Positions 48,782-57,979 of a stretch of 64,000 bases of DNA are shown one piece after another. Source of the stretch: Nostoc sp. FACHB-973 (GTDB taxonomy: Bacteria > Cyanobacteriota > Cyanobacteriia > Cyanobacteriales > Nostocaceae); the NCBI RefSeq assembly GCF_014698115.1, contig NZ_JACJSJ010000001.1:62001-126000 (forward strand), given 5' to 3'. The first letter of the stretch is position 1, and every line of letters begins with the position of its first letter. Under the pieces are notes generated by a model. That model worked only from the letters and a program-made list of their open reading frames with translations. It was not told the origin of the DNA and did no database searches. Made by a program: the position numbers and the translations under genes.

Positions 48782-48994
48782 CGCTTCCCATTCATCTCTG
48801 CTTATATTAGCTTGACGTAATATTCTATTTAGTAAGCTTGGGCTGATGTCTCCCTGATGTGGATTGGGAATTGTCAGCTTTAATTCACCTTTCACCATGT
48901 ATTGATGCTTACCACCTGGGTAAGGGCCGTCAAAACCTGTATCTTTCTGATAACGAATGAGATCGCGCCGATTAATCGATCCAAAGGGTGGCAT
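48776..48994 (-). CDS. hicA: HicA-family toxin
   Basis: 72 residues with INRRDLIRYQKDTGF and the HicA segment GGKHQYMVKGELKLTIPNPH (Gly-Lys-His), then DISPSLLNRILRQANIS. Its ATG overlaps the stop of the upstream hicB by one base (TAATG). The HicB-first order is the reverse of the pair at 1420-1883. Confidence 0.82.
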   Translation of the reverse strand: MPPFGSINRRDLIRYQKDTGFDGPYPGGKHQYMVKGELKLTIPNPHQGDISPSLLNRILRQANISRDEWEAL

Positions 48995-49236
48995 TAGGCG
49001 ACCTCTTTGGTAAAATTCAGATCAACACCATCAAGTATCGGCAGAGTATGACCCAAACGCAATCCTAGTACAATCCATCCTTCAAGAGTATCTTGCAAAT
49101 CCTCTCGGCAAGCTTCTAGTGTTGCAGCGTTTGCCCACACTCCTTGACATTCTGGAATTTCGCCATAGAAAGTTCCATCCTCAAGCAACTCATAAGTTGC
49201 TTTGTGCATTGCTGTACGAATATAATTTGTCAACAT
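48994..49236 (-). CDS. hicB: HicB-family antitoxin
   Basis: 80 residues with the HicB core HKATYELLEDGTFYGEIPEC and a helical segment TLEACREDLQDTLEGWIVL. It precedes hicA with a 1-bp overlap. I keep the track ATG at 49236. The second TA pair of this type in the window; the two HicB proteins are clearly divergent in sequence. Confidence 0.82.
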   Translation of the reverse strand: MLTNYIRTAMHKATYELLEDGTFYGEIPECQGVWANAATLEACREDLQDTLEGWIVLGLRLGHTLPILDGVDLNFTKEVA

Positions 49237-49401
49237 TTATATTTTTTACAACTTCATTCAGCTTTTTAATCAATTTAGTCACAACTGAAATTTTACTTAT
49301 AATGGCAAATCCGCCAAACTCTAATTATTATGTATAATTTTTAATTTCGGAAAATGCGATCGCGCCTCTTTACCAAACGCGATCGCTAAAATTTGTCTCC
49401 C

Positions 49402-50355
49402 CTAACTAATAAAGTGCAGTTTACTAATTACTGCACTAATTAGATGATGAGTAACGGGAAGACTATCAATTACCATCCCTAGACACAACAGCATCATGTA
49501 TGAGATGGAATAGAGAAACAATTCTCTAGCGACAGTACGATCTTCTGGATTTTGCAACAACCGCCAAGATTTGTGGATAAATAATCCTCCAAGACTCACA
49601 GCGATCGCAGCATAAAGAACTCCACTCGCACCTAAGGGATAAACTAATAACACCGTTGCAACTACAGTAGTCAAGGTATAGTACCAAATTTGCCGTACTG
49701 TTGCCGTATCCCCTTTCACTACTGGTAGCATCGGTATCCCGACTTTAGCGTAGTCGTCCCGAATCATCAGAGCTAATGCCCAGAAATGGGGCGGTGTCCA
49801 CAAAAAGACGATGGCAAAAATTAACCACGCTGCCCAGCTTAAGGTACCTGTAACAGCAGCCCAACCCACCAAAGCTGGAATTGCCCCAGCAGCACCACCA
49901 ATGACAATATTTTGGGTGCTGTGGCGTTTTAGCCAGTGAGTGTAGACCAAAATATAAAAGACAATGCCAGAGAAAGCTAGCACAGCGGCTAACAGGTTGG
50001 CAAAAACTGCCAGTAGTGTAAACGAAATTGTTGCTAGAGCGATCGCAAAAATTAGAGCATCACGCGGTTGCACCTTACCGGAAGGCATCGGACGATGGCG
50101 CGTCCGCTCCATGTCATAATCAATATCTCGGTCATAAATACAGTTAATTGTCTGGGCGCTTGCAGCAGCCAAAGTGCCACCAGTCAGAGTTACTAGCAAC
50201 AGCAATGGGTCTACCTGTCCCTTAGCAGCAATCCACATACTGCCAGCTGTGGTAATCAAAAGCAACGGAATAATCCGAGGCTTAGTTAGCTGGTAGTAAC
50301 TTTGAATTACTTGGAGAAAAGTTTCGTGGTGGCGAGAGACATTAGTCTCAATCAT
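49402..50355 (-). CDS. ctaB: Protoheme IX farnesyltransferase
   Basis: 317 residues of CtaB/COX10, which converts heme B to heme O for cytochrome oxidase. The UbiA-type prenyl-diphosphate/Mg2+ motif is [19 protein letters not shown], the second Asp-rich site is [16 protein letters not shown], and about eight or nine membrane segments are visible. The ATG at 50355 is followed by a polar N-terminus. It lies 298 bp downstream of ctaA on the same strand; together they make heme A for the divergently encoded oxidase. Confidence 0.94.
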   Translation of the reverse strand: MIETNVSRHHETFLQVIQSYYQLTKPRIIPLLLITTAGSMWIAAKGQVDPLLLLVTLTGGTLAAASAQTINCIYDRDIDYDMERTRHRPMPSGKVQPRDALIFAIALATISFTLLAVFANLLAAVLAFSGIVFYILVYTHWLKRHSTQNIVIGGAAGAIPALVGWAAVTGTLSWAAWLIFAIVFLWTPPHFWALALMIRDDYAKVGIPMLPVVKGDTATVRQIWYYTLTTVVATVLLVYPLGASGVLYAAIAVSLGGLFIHKSWRLLQNPEDRTVARELFLYSISYMMLLCLGMVIDSLPVTHHLISAVISKLHFIS

Positions 50356-50653
50356 GTTGGCTCTGGTTCCTTATTTTTCAACAACTTACAGCAGAATTCA
50401 GGAGTCAGGAGTCAGAATTCAGAATTAGAATAGGTTCGACTCCTCGCTTTGAGACCTAGATCATGTACTTCCCCAACTTGAAATCTGCTGTATGTGCAGC
50501 CCCCGCTCAAGCTGGCTCTTTGGGTCAAACGAAAATACTTTTCCACACCTGCATCATCAGTGCTAAGTGCTGAGTGAGGAGTGAGTTGTGAGGGGTGGTG
50601 GGGTGGTGGGCGTAGTTTCGACCATCTCCCCATCTCCCCATCTCCCTATCTCC
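50356..50653. repeat. Simple-repeat spacer between ctaA and ctaB
   Basis: Contains GAATTCAGGAGTCAGGAGTC iterations near 50396, AAGTGCTGAGTGAGGAGTG near 50567, a CATCTCCCCATCTCCC run (about 50625-50655) and GACTCAGCACTCAGCACTC-type repeats that extend into the ctaA 3' end. No gene. Confidence 0.6.
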
Positions 50654-51589
50654 CTACTCAGCACTCAGCACTCTTGACTCAGCACTTACTGAGTCACGCA
50701 ATGATAGAACTGTAAAAGCCACTAAAGTACCGAGCAAAGCAGCTCCTACAGCTTGGTGAGAGACGGTGAGAGGCTCGACTTGGAGGTGTAATTTGAAAGT
50801 GGCGACTCCCAACAAGATTTGTAAGCTTAACAATGCCCCAGCCATATTTGCCAGTCGCCGCAAGGCTGGATGTAGCGCCGGTGTACGCCAACTGAAAAAT
50901 ACCATTGCCAAGGTTGCCACGGTTGGCGGCACCAAACCAGCAATATGACTGTACATTACGTTACAAAGTTGAGAATCGCCGAAGCATTGGTGTAACGCCC
51001 AGCGAGATCCTACTAAAGCACCCAAGAGACTTTGCAGGTAAACCAAAACAGCAGCAGTTAAACCTACCCAAGGCAACTTACCAACGGTTCCAGTTCCCTG
51101 ATAGGGTGTGAGTGTCGTGCCAATAATCAAGAGGGTGGTGAAAAACAATAGCGCCGTTCCCAAATGGGCGGTAACGATATCAAACCGCAACAATTGGGTG
51201 ACGGTGAGTCCTCCCAAGACGCCTTGAAAGACGATTAAAAACAGGGCGAATGTGGATGCCCAAGGCAGCCATTTGGGTAAAGAGCGACGGTGCCACCAGG
51301 ATAAACCAAAAAGTGCGATCGCGCTCACACCAATCAAAGCTGCATCTAATCTGTGAAACCACTCTAAGAATACCTGGAAATTCATTTGCTTAGCTGGCAC
51401 CAGTTCGCCATAGCACAAGGGCCAATCTGGACAAGCAAGCCCAGCATTCATCACACGGGTGGCAGAGCCGATTGCCATCAAAATCAAAGTGGCTATGGAC
51501 ATTCTCCACACCAAGCGACGAATCATTTCCTTGGGCTTTTGCTGCTCAACTGCCGCTTCATTTTGTTGTTGTAGGACAATTTCGTTCAT
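50654..51589 (-). CDS. ctaA: Heme A synthase (COX15/CtaA)
   Basis: About 311 residues, eight membrane helices. The motif GLACPDWPLCYGELVP (paired Cys) and conserved His in FLEWFHRLDAALIG, FDIVTAHLGTALL and VSHQAVGAALLG are heme-ligand-type positions. The enzyme oxidises the C8 methyl of heme O to give heme A. I start at MNEIVLQQQN (51589); an in-frame extension of 18 codons adds a basic stretch not expected. It is divergent from the ctaC-ctaD-ctaE operon. Confidence 0.93.
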   Translation of the reverse strand: MNEIVLQQQNEAAVEQQKPKEMIRRLVWRMSIATLILMAIGSATRVMNAGLACPDWPLCYGELVPAKQMNFQVFLEWFHRLDAALIGVSAIALFGLSWWHRRSLPKWLPWASTFALFLIVFQGVLGGLTVTQLLRFDIVTAHLGTALLFFTTLLIIGTTLTPYQGTGTVGKLPWVGLTAAVLVYLQSLLGALVGSRWALHQCFGDSQLCNVMYSHIAGLVPPTVATLAMVFFSWRTPALHPALRRLANMAGALLSLQILLGVATFKLHLQVEPLTVSHQAVGAALLGTLVAFTVLSLRDSVSAESRVLSAE

Positions 51590-51991
51590 GAACAGTACCT
51601 TATGCCCGCTCTTGGTGGATCTCTTAAAATTCTCAATTTTCAATACTGACCCATCTCCACCCTAGCGTACAGGCTAGGGATTTATAGATTGGCACTCACT
51701 TATACTTTGAATCACTCTCGCTATGTTTTGCCTGAAGCTTTAGGTATTTTTCAAGATGTGAAAAATCGATTAGTGGCAGTTAATTTAACCATCCTAAATT
51801 TTTCCTTAAATTTTTTACTGATTTCCATCTGTTTTTGGGAATATCTGTTAGTCACCTTCTACTCAAAATTAGTAAAATAGTCAGAAAAATTAATAAAAAC
51901 TTCAGACATTTTGACCCGATGTCTTACAGCCTAGACTACCTTAGTAAGTGAGCAGCTTTGAGATAACGTAGTAAATTCAATTAAGTAAGCC
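51590..51991. other. Divergent ctaA-ctaC regulatory region
   Basis: A 402-bp spacer that should hold promoters for heme A synthesis and the oxidase operon. The 63-codon plus-strand frame at 51689-51880 has a poor start and no recognisable homology, and I treat it as noise. No clear operator was found. Confidence 0.4.
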
Positions 51992-53080
51992 GTGAAGATT
52001 CCAAGTTCAATCTGGACATTACTCATTGGCATCGTACTAACTCTAGCCAGTATTTGGTACGGTCAAAATCATGGTCTGTTGCCAGCAGCAGCCTCTGATG
52101 AAGCCGTCTTAGTCGATGGTCTGTTCAATGCGATGATGATCGTTTCTACAGGTATATTCCTGATCGTCGAAGGTGTTTTGATTTACTCTGCATTTAAATA
52201 CCGTCGGCGTGCAGGTGACAATGAAGACGGCCCACCAGTGGAGGGCAATGTACCTTTAGAAATACTCTGGACGGCGATCCCAGCAATTATCGTTATCGGT
52301 ATTTCTGTTTACAGTTTTGATGTGTACAACGAAATCGGTGGTTTCGATCCCCATGCCATCCATCAAGCCCCGATTACTCAAGAGTCCATGAGTATGCATG
52401 GGCATGGAACTGCCATCGCTGCGACTTTGAGCGATACACCTCCTGGCAGCAAACCCAACCTCAATCAAGAAAAATCTGATGAGGCGATGCAAGACCCAGC
52501 CACAGCGGAGGTTCGCAATGCTGACCAAATTCCCCAAAAGCAGAATGCTCCAGGTGTCGGTAGTGTTGCTCCCACAATTGGAGGCAGTCCTGATAAAGCA
52601 GGTAAACCACCAGCATTGGAAGTCAACGTCACCGGTTTACAGTATGCCTGGATTTTCACCTATCCGGAAACAGGAATAACCACAGGTGAGATGCACGTCC
52701 CCATCGGCAAAGAAGTGCGAGTCAATATGACAGCCAACGATGTCATCCATGCCTTCTGGGTGCCAGAATTTCGTCTCAAACAAGATGTAATCCCCGGTCG
52801 GCAAAGTGAGATTCGCTTCACGCCTAACACAGTAGGTGATTATACTCTCATCTGTGCTGAACTTTGTGGCCCCTACCACGGCGCCATGAGAACATCGGTG
52901 GTAGTTGAATCACAAGAAGCATTTGAGAAATGGCAACAAGAGCAGTTAACTGCCAGCAAAGAAACCCTTAACCAAGCTGTTGCCGTTAACCCTGCGGATT
53001 TATCCCCACATGAATTTCTCGCTCCTTACACCAAGGACATGGGAGTTCACCCCGAAATCCTCCATCAAATTCACCATTAG
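51992..53080 (+). CDS. ctaC: Cytochrome c oxidase subunit II
   Basis: 362 residues. An N-terminal anchor (IWTLLIGIVLTLASIWYG) and second helix (FNAMMIVSTGIFLIVEGVLI) precede the CuA domain with NDVIHAFWVPEF and CAELCGPYHGAM, the CuA Cys-x3-Cys and His ligands. Between helix 2 and the CuA domain is a long insertion (roughly residues 118-205) with QESMSMHGHGTA and Pro/Gln-rich sequence, longer than the core fold needs. The start is GTG. First gene of ctaC-ctaD-ctaE, the aa3-type respiratory oxidase. Confidence 0.95.
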   Translation: MKIPSSIWTLLIGIVLTLASIWYGQNHGLLPAAASDEAVLVDGLFNAMMIVSTGIFLIVEGVLIYSAFKYRRRAGDNEDGPPVEGNVPLEILWTAIPAIIVIGISVYSFDVYNEIGGFDPHAIHQAPITQESMSMHGHGTAIAATLSDTPPGSKPNLNQEKSDEAMQDPATAEVRNADQIPQKQNAPGVGSVAPTIGGSPDKAGKPPALEVNVTGLQYAWIFTYPETGITTGEMHVPIGKEVRVNMTANDVIHAFWVPEFRLKQDVIPGRQSEIRFTPNTVGDYTLICAELCGPYHGAMRTSVVVESQEAFEKWQQEQLTASKETLNQAVAVNPADLSPHEFLAPYTKDMGVHPEILHQIHH

Positions 53081-53103
53081 TCAATTGTTATTTAGTCAAA
53101 ATC

Positions 53104-53145
53104 TAATGACTAATGACTAATGACTAATGACTAATGACTAATGAC
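53104..53145. repeat. Six tandem TAATGAC heptamers before ctaD
   Basis: Exactly six copies of TAATGAC in the 66-bp ctaC-ctaD gap. Each contains ATG in a different frame succession, and one lies in frame just before the true start, giving a potential two-codon extension. Confidence 0.85.
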
Positions 53146-53146
53146 T

Positions 53147-54883
53147 ATGACACAAGCTCAGTTGCAAGAAACTGCCAATATCCCCGTCCTTGTTGACGAA
53201 CCAGGGAGCAGAAAATGGCAGGATTTCTTTGGTTTTCAAACCGACCATAAGGTGATTGGGATTCAATACCTAGTCACTTCGTTTATTTTCTATTGCATTG
53301 GTGGCGTGATGGCTGACTTGGTTCGCACAGAACTGCGAACTCCGGAAGTAGATTTTGTCACGCCAGAAGTTTACAACAGTCTGTTCACGCTCCACGCCAC
53401 GATCATGATTTTCTTGTGGATCGTGCCAGCAGGAGCCGGGTTTGCTAACTATCTAATACCCCTGATGATTGGGGCTAAAGATATGGCATTTCCTCGGCTG
53501 AACGCTGTTGCCTTTTGGATGATTCCCCCTGCGGGTGTCTTGCTCATCGCCAGTTTAGTGGTGGGTGATGCACCGGATGCAGGTTGGACTTCTTACCCTC
53601 CCCTGAGCTTGGTAACAGGTCAAGTGGGTGAAGGCATTTGGATTATGAGTGTCCTGCTGCTGGGTACGTCCTCAATTTTGGGGTCGATAAATTTCCTGGT
53701 CACATTGCTGAAGATGCGTATCCCCAGCATGGACATACACAAAATGCCCTTGTTTTGTTGGGCGATGTTTGCCACTTCGGCGCTAGTTTTGGTATCGACT
53801 CCAGTATTAGCAGCAGGTTTGATTCTGCTTTCGTTTGACTTAATTGCCGGAACGACATTTTTTAACCCCACTGGCGGTGGCGACCCGGTAGTTTACCAGC
53901 ATATGTTCTGGTTTTACTCCCATCCAGCGGTGTACATCATGATTTTGCCCTTTTTTGGGGCAATTTCGGAAATTATCCCCATTCATTCCCGCAAACCGAT
54001 TTTTGGTTATAAAGCGATCGCCTACTCATCTTTGGCTATCAGCTTTTTAGGGCTAATCGTCTGGGCACACCACATGTTTACCAGCGGTATCCCCGGTTGG
54101 TTGCGGATGTTCTTCATGATCACCACCATGATCATTGCCGTACCCACAGGAATTAAAATATTCAGCTGGTTGGCAACCATGTGGGGCGGAAAAATTCAAC
54201 TCAACTCCGCCATGTTATTCGCCATTGGCTTTGTCGGTACCTTCGTAATCGGTGGGATCAGTGGCGTGATGTTGGCAGCAGTGCCCTTTGATATTCACGT
54301 CCACGACACCTATTTTGTCGTTGCACACTTGCACTATGTGCTGTTTGGTGGTAGCGTACTGGGAATTTTTGCTGCCATTTACCACTGGTTCCCGAAAATG
54401 ACGGGACGGATGGTGAACGAATTTTGGGGTAAGGTTCATTTTGCCTTGACAATTATTGGTTTAAACATGACCTTCTTACCCATGCACAAGCTGGGATTAA
54501 TGGGCATGAACCGCCGTATTGCTCAATATGACCCCAAATTTACTTTACTGAATGAAATCTGCACGTATGGTTCTTATATACTCGCAGTTTCGACATTCCC
54601 CTTCATTTTCAATGCCATTTGGAGTTGGTTGTACGGAGAGAAAGCTGGTAATAATCCCTGGAGGGCACTAACCTTAGAGTGGATGACTACCTCACCACCA
54701 GCGATCGAGAATTTCGATGGAACCCCAGTACTAGCTACAGGTCCCTACGACTACGGCTTGGAAAAGGCTAAAGAAGGTGTACCCTTATCTGACCCCAATC
54801 CATTCTTGTCAGCTGGCCCCAACTCGGTATTAAGAGCAGAACCCGACCCAGCGGTTGCTGCTAATCCCGAAGATCGTAAATAA
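53147..54883 (+). CDS. ctaD: Cytochrome c oxidase subunit I
   Basis: 578 residues with 12 membrane helices, heme a and the heme a3-CuB centre. Visible are LHATIMIFLWIVP (heme a His), HPAVYIMILP (CuB His with Tyr cross-link), WAHHMFTSGIPG, HDTYFVVAHLHYVLFGG (heme a3/a His pair). The Ala/Pro-rich C-terminal tail (NPFLSAGPNSVLRAEPDPA) is extra. I start at MTQAQLQETAN (53147); the ATG two codons upstream derives from the TAATGAC repeat. Confidence 0.97.
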   Translation: MTQAQLQETANIPVLVDEPGSRKWQDFFGFQTDHKVIGIQYLVTSFIFYCIGGVMADLVRTELRTPEVDFVTPEVYNSLFTLHATIMIFLWIVPAGAGFANYLIPLMIGAKDMAFPRLNAVAFWMIPPAGVLLIASLVVGDAPDAGWTSYPPLSLVTGQVGEGIWIMSVLLLGTSSILGSINFLVTLLKMRIPSMDIHKMPLFCWAMFATSALVLVSTPVLAAGLILLSFDLIAGTTFFNPTGGGDPVVYQHMFWFYSHPAVYIMILPFFGAISEIIPIHSRKPIFGYKAIAYSSLAISFLGLIVWAHHMFTSGIPGWLRMFFMITTMIIAVPTGIKIFSWLATMWGGKIQLNSAMLFAIGFVGTFVIGGISGVMLAAVPFDIHVHDTYFVVAHLHYVLFGGSVLGIFAAIYHWFPKMTGRMVNEFWGKVHFALTIIGLNMTFLPMHKLGLMGMNRRIAQYDPKFTLLNEICTYGSYILAVSTFPFIFNAIWSWLYGEKAGNNPWRALTLEWMTTSPPAIENFDGTPVLATGPYDYGLEKAKEGVPLSDPNPFLSAGPNSVLRAEPDPAVAANPEDRK

Positions 54884-54960
54884 AGTTAGGAGTTATGAGT
54901 TATGAGTGATGAGTTATGACTTGAGTAAAGTTGTTAGTTCAAAATTTCTAACTCCTAACT
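54884..54960. repeat. Inverted simple repeats in the ctaD-ctaE gap
   Basis: AGTTAGGAGTTA (54884-54895) and TAACTCCTAACT (54949-54960) form a perfect inverted repeat, with more TCCTAACTCCTAAC and CCACTCCCCACTCC copies up to about 55000. The transcript can fold into a large hairpin between subunits I and III. Confidence 0.75.
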
Positions 54961-55019
54961 CCTAACTCCTAACTCCTAACTCCCCACTCCCCACTCCCCA
55001 CCTACATTTATCAAGATTC

Positions 55020-55646
55020 ATGCAAAGTCAGACAATTGACCCAGCTAAAACTGAACTGAATCATCACCACGCAGCAGAAGCAACAGTTGGTCATCATGAA
55101 GAACATCCAGATCATCGCCTGTTTGGGCTGTTTGTCTTCCTGATTGCTGAAGGGATGATTTTTATGGGGCTGTTCGGAGCCTACTTGGCTTTCCGTGCTA
55201 CCTTACCTGTTTGGCCTCCAGCAGGTACCCCAGAATTAGAACTATTGCTACCCGGAGTTAATACCATCAATCTAATTTCTAGTAGTTTTGTCATGCACAA
55301 TGCTGACACTGCTATCAAAAAGAATGATACGCGGGGTGCGCGGATTTGGTTAGCAATTACCGCTGCAATGGGTGCTATTTTCTTGGCAGGACAAGTATAT
55401 GAATATACTCATTTAGAATTTGGTTTAACTACCAATTTATTTGCCAGTGCATTTTATGTTTTGACTGGTTTTCACGGACTGCACGTTACCATCGGCGTTT
55501 TAGCCATTGTTGCCGTGTTGTGGCGATCGCGCGTTAAGGGTCATTACAGTAGCGAAAAACACTTTGGCATTGAAGCTGCTGAAATTTACTGGCACTTTGT
55601 TGATGTGATTTGGATTATTTTGTTCGGATTACTGTATTTACTGTGA
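55020..55646 (+). CDS. ctaE: Cytochrome c oxidase subunit III
   Basis: 208 residues with five membrane helices, the short form of subunit III typical of cyanobacteria. A His-rich N-terminus (LNHHHAAEATVGHHEEH) precedes GLFVFLIAEGMIFMGLFGAY; FYVLTGFHGLHVTIGVLAI and the ending AAEIYWHFVDVIWIILFGLLYL are conserved. It stabilises subunit I and the proton path. Last gene of the operon, with a terminator at 55689. Confidence 0.95.
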   Translation: MQSQTIDPAKTELNHHHAAEATVGHHEEHPDHRLFGLFVFLIAEGMIFMGLFGAYLAFRATLPVWPPAGTPELELLLPGVNTINLISSSFVMHNADTAIKKNDTRGARIWLAITAAMGAIFLAGQVYEYTHLEFGLTTNLFASAFYVLTGFHGLHVTIGVLAIVAVLWRSRVKGHYSSEKHFGIEAAEIYWHFVDVIWIILFGLLYLL

Positions 55647-55688
55647 GTATTAATTATTAGTTGTTCACTCCACGCGAACAACTTGATC

Positions 55689-55711
55689 AGCTCCCTTTGG
55701 GGGGCTTTTTT
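55689..55711 (+). terminator. Intrinsic terminator of the cox operon
   Basis: AGCTCCC (55689-55695) pairs with GGGGGCT (55700-55706, one G-T wobble) around a 4-nt loop, followed by TTTTTT. It begins about 40 bp after the ctaE stop. Confidence 0.8.
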
Positions 55712-56280
55712 ATTTTGATAGCTCACCCAAACATTGAGTTTTAATTGGTTCGAGTCTTGTATTTACTTTATGTCTCAAAGCTTGTATAATTTTTGTCTAT
55801 TTCTCGGTTAAAACTTCAATTTCAAGCTAAAAGTCATCTAAAAGACCTAAGCAGTAATTTAAATCACCATACTATTCTATTTGGCTACTAGCATCATAAA
55901 AATTCTACTTTCCATAGGCAGGAAATTAATTAGTATTCCTTGATACATTTTTAAAATTACGGATCTTTGATTTAAGAAATCTAGTTTCAAGTCACTGACT
56001 AGGCTGGTGAAGTTTGAAAAATATTTCAAGCCTACCATCATATGAAGCAGGGAAAAATTTATTTTAACTAAGGTTATTTTTTGCTAAAATTATTCAATAA
56101 GTCTTTGTAATGTTAAATAAACAATAATTTAAGCGGCAAACCATAAAACTGCCCTAAAGTATATGAACTCTGGGAAGATGATTGCCTCAAAACTAAAAAA
56201 TCAAGCGGTAAATATTCATCGTATTACCCAAGCTCCGACAAGCTCTGAATGGTCAGCAATTAGCAGATAGTATACGCCAC
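55712..56280. other. AT-rich intergenic region upstream of a kinase gene
   Basis: No recognised gene. A 35-codon frame at about 56164-56271 with Ser/Thr-rich sequence is unsupported. The region should carry the promoter of the kinase that begins at 56281. Confidence 0.4.
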
Positions 56281-57561
56281 ATGAGCCAGAATCCTCTCAT
56301 CAGAAAAACATTCAGGAGTAGCTTTGAGACTGTTAAAGTGTTGGGAAGCCCAGAATCTGGCGGAAATTACTCGCTAGCAAGTGCAATACGTACAACTACA
56401 ATACGTAACAGATATCAACATTCTCTTGTCAGAAAAACACTTAGGAATCGCTTTGAGATTCTCAAACAGTTGGGAAGCGGAGGATCTGGCGATACCTACT
56501 TAGCTGTAGACCTAGATTTACCAGGGCGACCGCATTGTGTTGTCAAACATTTCCACCCAAAAGATCCTAATCCTACTGTTGGTGCGATCGCTAAAAAATT
56601 ATTTGCCCGAGAAGCAGAAGTTTTATATCAGCTAGGCAATGACCACGAGCAAATTCCGAGACTGTTTGCCCATTTTGATGAAGATGGTGATTTCTATTTA
56701 GTCCAAGAATATATTGACGGTCATCCTTTGACTCAAGAAATTATCCCAGGTCAACGTTTGAGCCAAAATGCAGTCTTGAATTTATTAACAGACATCTTAG
56801 AAGTGTTAGTCTTCGTGCATGAACATAACATCATTCACCGAGATATTAAGCCCCAAAATTTAATGCGGCGGCACTCCGATGGCAAGATTGTGTTAATCGA
56901 CTTTGGGAGTATTAAAAAAATTGGTGCTTTAGGAGCCGGTTTAACGGTTGTAGTCGGAACTCCTGGTTATATGCCAAGCGAACAGGCTAAAGGAAAACCA
57001 AAGCTTTGCAGCGATATCTATGCAGTAGGTATGATTGGCATTCAAGCTCTCACAGGCTTAATGCCTGACCAATTACAAGAAGATCCCAATAGCGGAGAAC
57101 TTATCTGGCGTCATCACGCGCAGGTAAGCGACGGTTTCGCAGATATTTTAGACAGAATGGTTTGCGATCGCCATAGTCAGCGTTACCAATGCGCCGCAGA
57201 AGCTCTGCAAGCGCTTGATTCTGATTTGCCCCAATTAGAGTCATCACAATCTGGTCGTCTAAAGCAAAATACTGTCGATAGCTATTTCCTAGCTTATAGA
57301 AATTTTATTTTGTTACTGGGGATCGGACTTGGTGCTAGCACTAGTTTGATAGTAATTATTGTAATCTATACATTTCTTAATACAAGTACATCCCTCCCAT
57401 ACCAACCTACTCAATTCAAAAATATCATCCAAAAATTTATTCATGAGTCACGTTTAACTAATATCAATACCTTAGCCGCCCAAAGAGGAGTTGATAAAAG
57501 CAATTGCACCATTGCAAATACTACCCAGCAAATTAAATTTAACCACATTACAACCAGTTAA
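56281..57561 (+). CDS. Serine/threonine protein kinase with duplicated N-terminal segment
   Basis: 426 residues. The kinase core (about 58-310) has LGSGGSGDTYLAVD (Gly loop), VVKHF (catalytic Lys), HRDIKPQNLM and LIDFGSIKK, then a membrane span (about 337-360) and a short outer tail. The first 45 residues contain a second, imperfect copy of the segment that starts the kinase domain: IRKTFRSSFETVKVLGSPES (residues 7-26) echoes VRKTLRNRFEILKQLGSGGS (50-69). The DNA is alike too, so a 129-bp tandem duplication is likely. Activation target unknown. Confidence 0.85.
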   Translation: MSQNPLIRKTFRSSFETVKVLGSPESGGNYSLASAIRTTTIRNRYQHSLVRKTLRNRFEILKQLGSGGSGDTYLAVDLDLPGRPHCVVKHFHPKDPNPTVGAIAKKLFAREAEVLYQLGNDHEQIPRLFAHFDEDGDFYLVQEYIDGHPLTQEIIPGQRLSQNAVLNLLTDILEVLVFVHEHNIIHRDIKPQNLMRRHSDGKIVLIDFGSIKKIGALGAGLTVVVGTPGYMPSEQAKGKPKLCSDIYAVGMIGIQALTGLMPDQLQEDPNSGELIWRHHAQVSDGFADILDRMVCDRHSQRYQCAAEALQALDSDLPQLESSQSGRLKQNTVDSYFLAYRNFILLLGIGLGASTSLIVIIVIYTFLNTSTSLPYQPTQFKNIIQKFIHESRLTNINTLAAQRGVDKSNCTIANTTQQIKFNHITTS

Positions 57562-57979
57562 TCATCTAACTAAGGCGACGCAAATAAAGGTAACTCACGG
57601 GAATGATCATTTGTCATTTGTCCTTCATCCTTTATAAGGGTTTTAGGCATATTTACGTTTTTTAATATAGTTTGGTTTATTCCCGCAGACTTAGTTATTT
57701 GGAAGATGTTTGACAAGTAGTAGCTGATGTATAAAAGCTTTAAATCGTCCTAAATCGTCCTTAAGAAAGACGACTTTGATTAGGTTATTCCCTCCTTGGA
57801 AGGACTTAGTTGAGAAGATACTGGTATATAAGATGCCAGACTTACAGTAGTTAAAAAACTGGGTATTAAGTGGCTGATTCAAGCTTTACTTAAAACTTAA
57901 AATATCGAGACATTTTTATAGTGTAAATACTGAGAAATTCCTGTAGTATGAATACAATCAATAAAAAAAAATTAAAGAT
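57562..57979. other. Intergenic spacer between kinase and PstS-like gene
   Basis: AT-rich spacer of 418 bp with no gene recognised. Repeated short TTAAATCGTCC motifs at about 57740-57762 (two copies in tandem) are the only pattern seen. Confidence 0.4.

Noticed and set aside
50430-50460. tRNA T-arm-like GGTTCGACTCCT
   Set aside because: No acceptor or anticodon stems around it; sits in a simple-repeat spacer.
51689-51880. 63-codon plus-strand frame between ctaA and ctaC
   Set aside because: Poor start, no Shine-Dalgarno sequence, no recognisable motif; region is a divergent promoter spacer.
56164-56271. 35-codon frame before the kinase
   Set aside because: No ribosome-binding site and no homology recognised; might be leader but unsupported.
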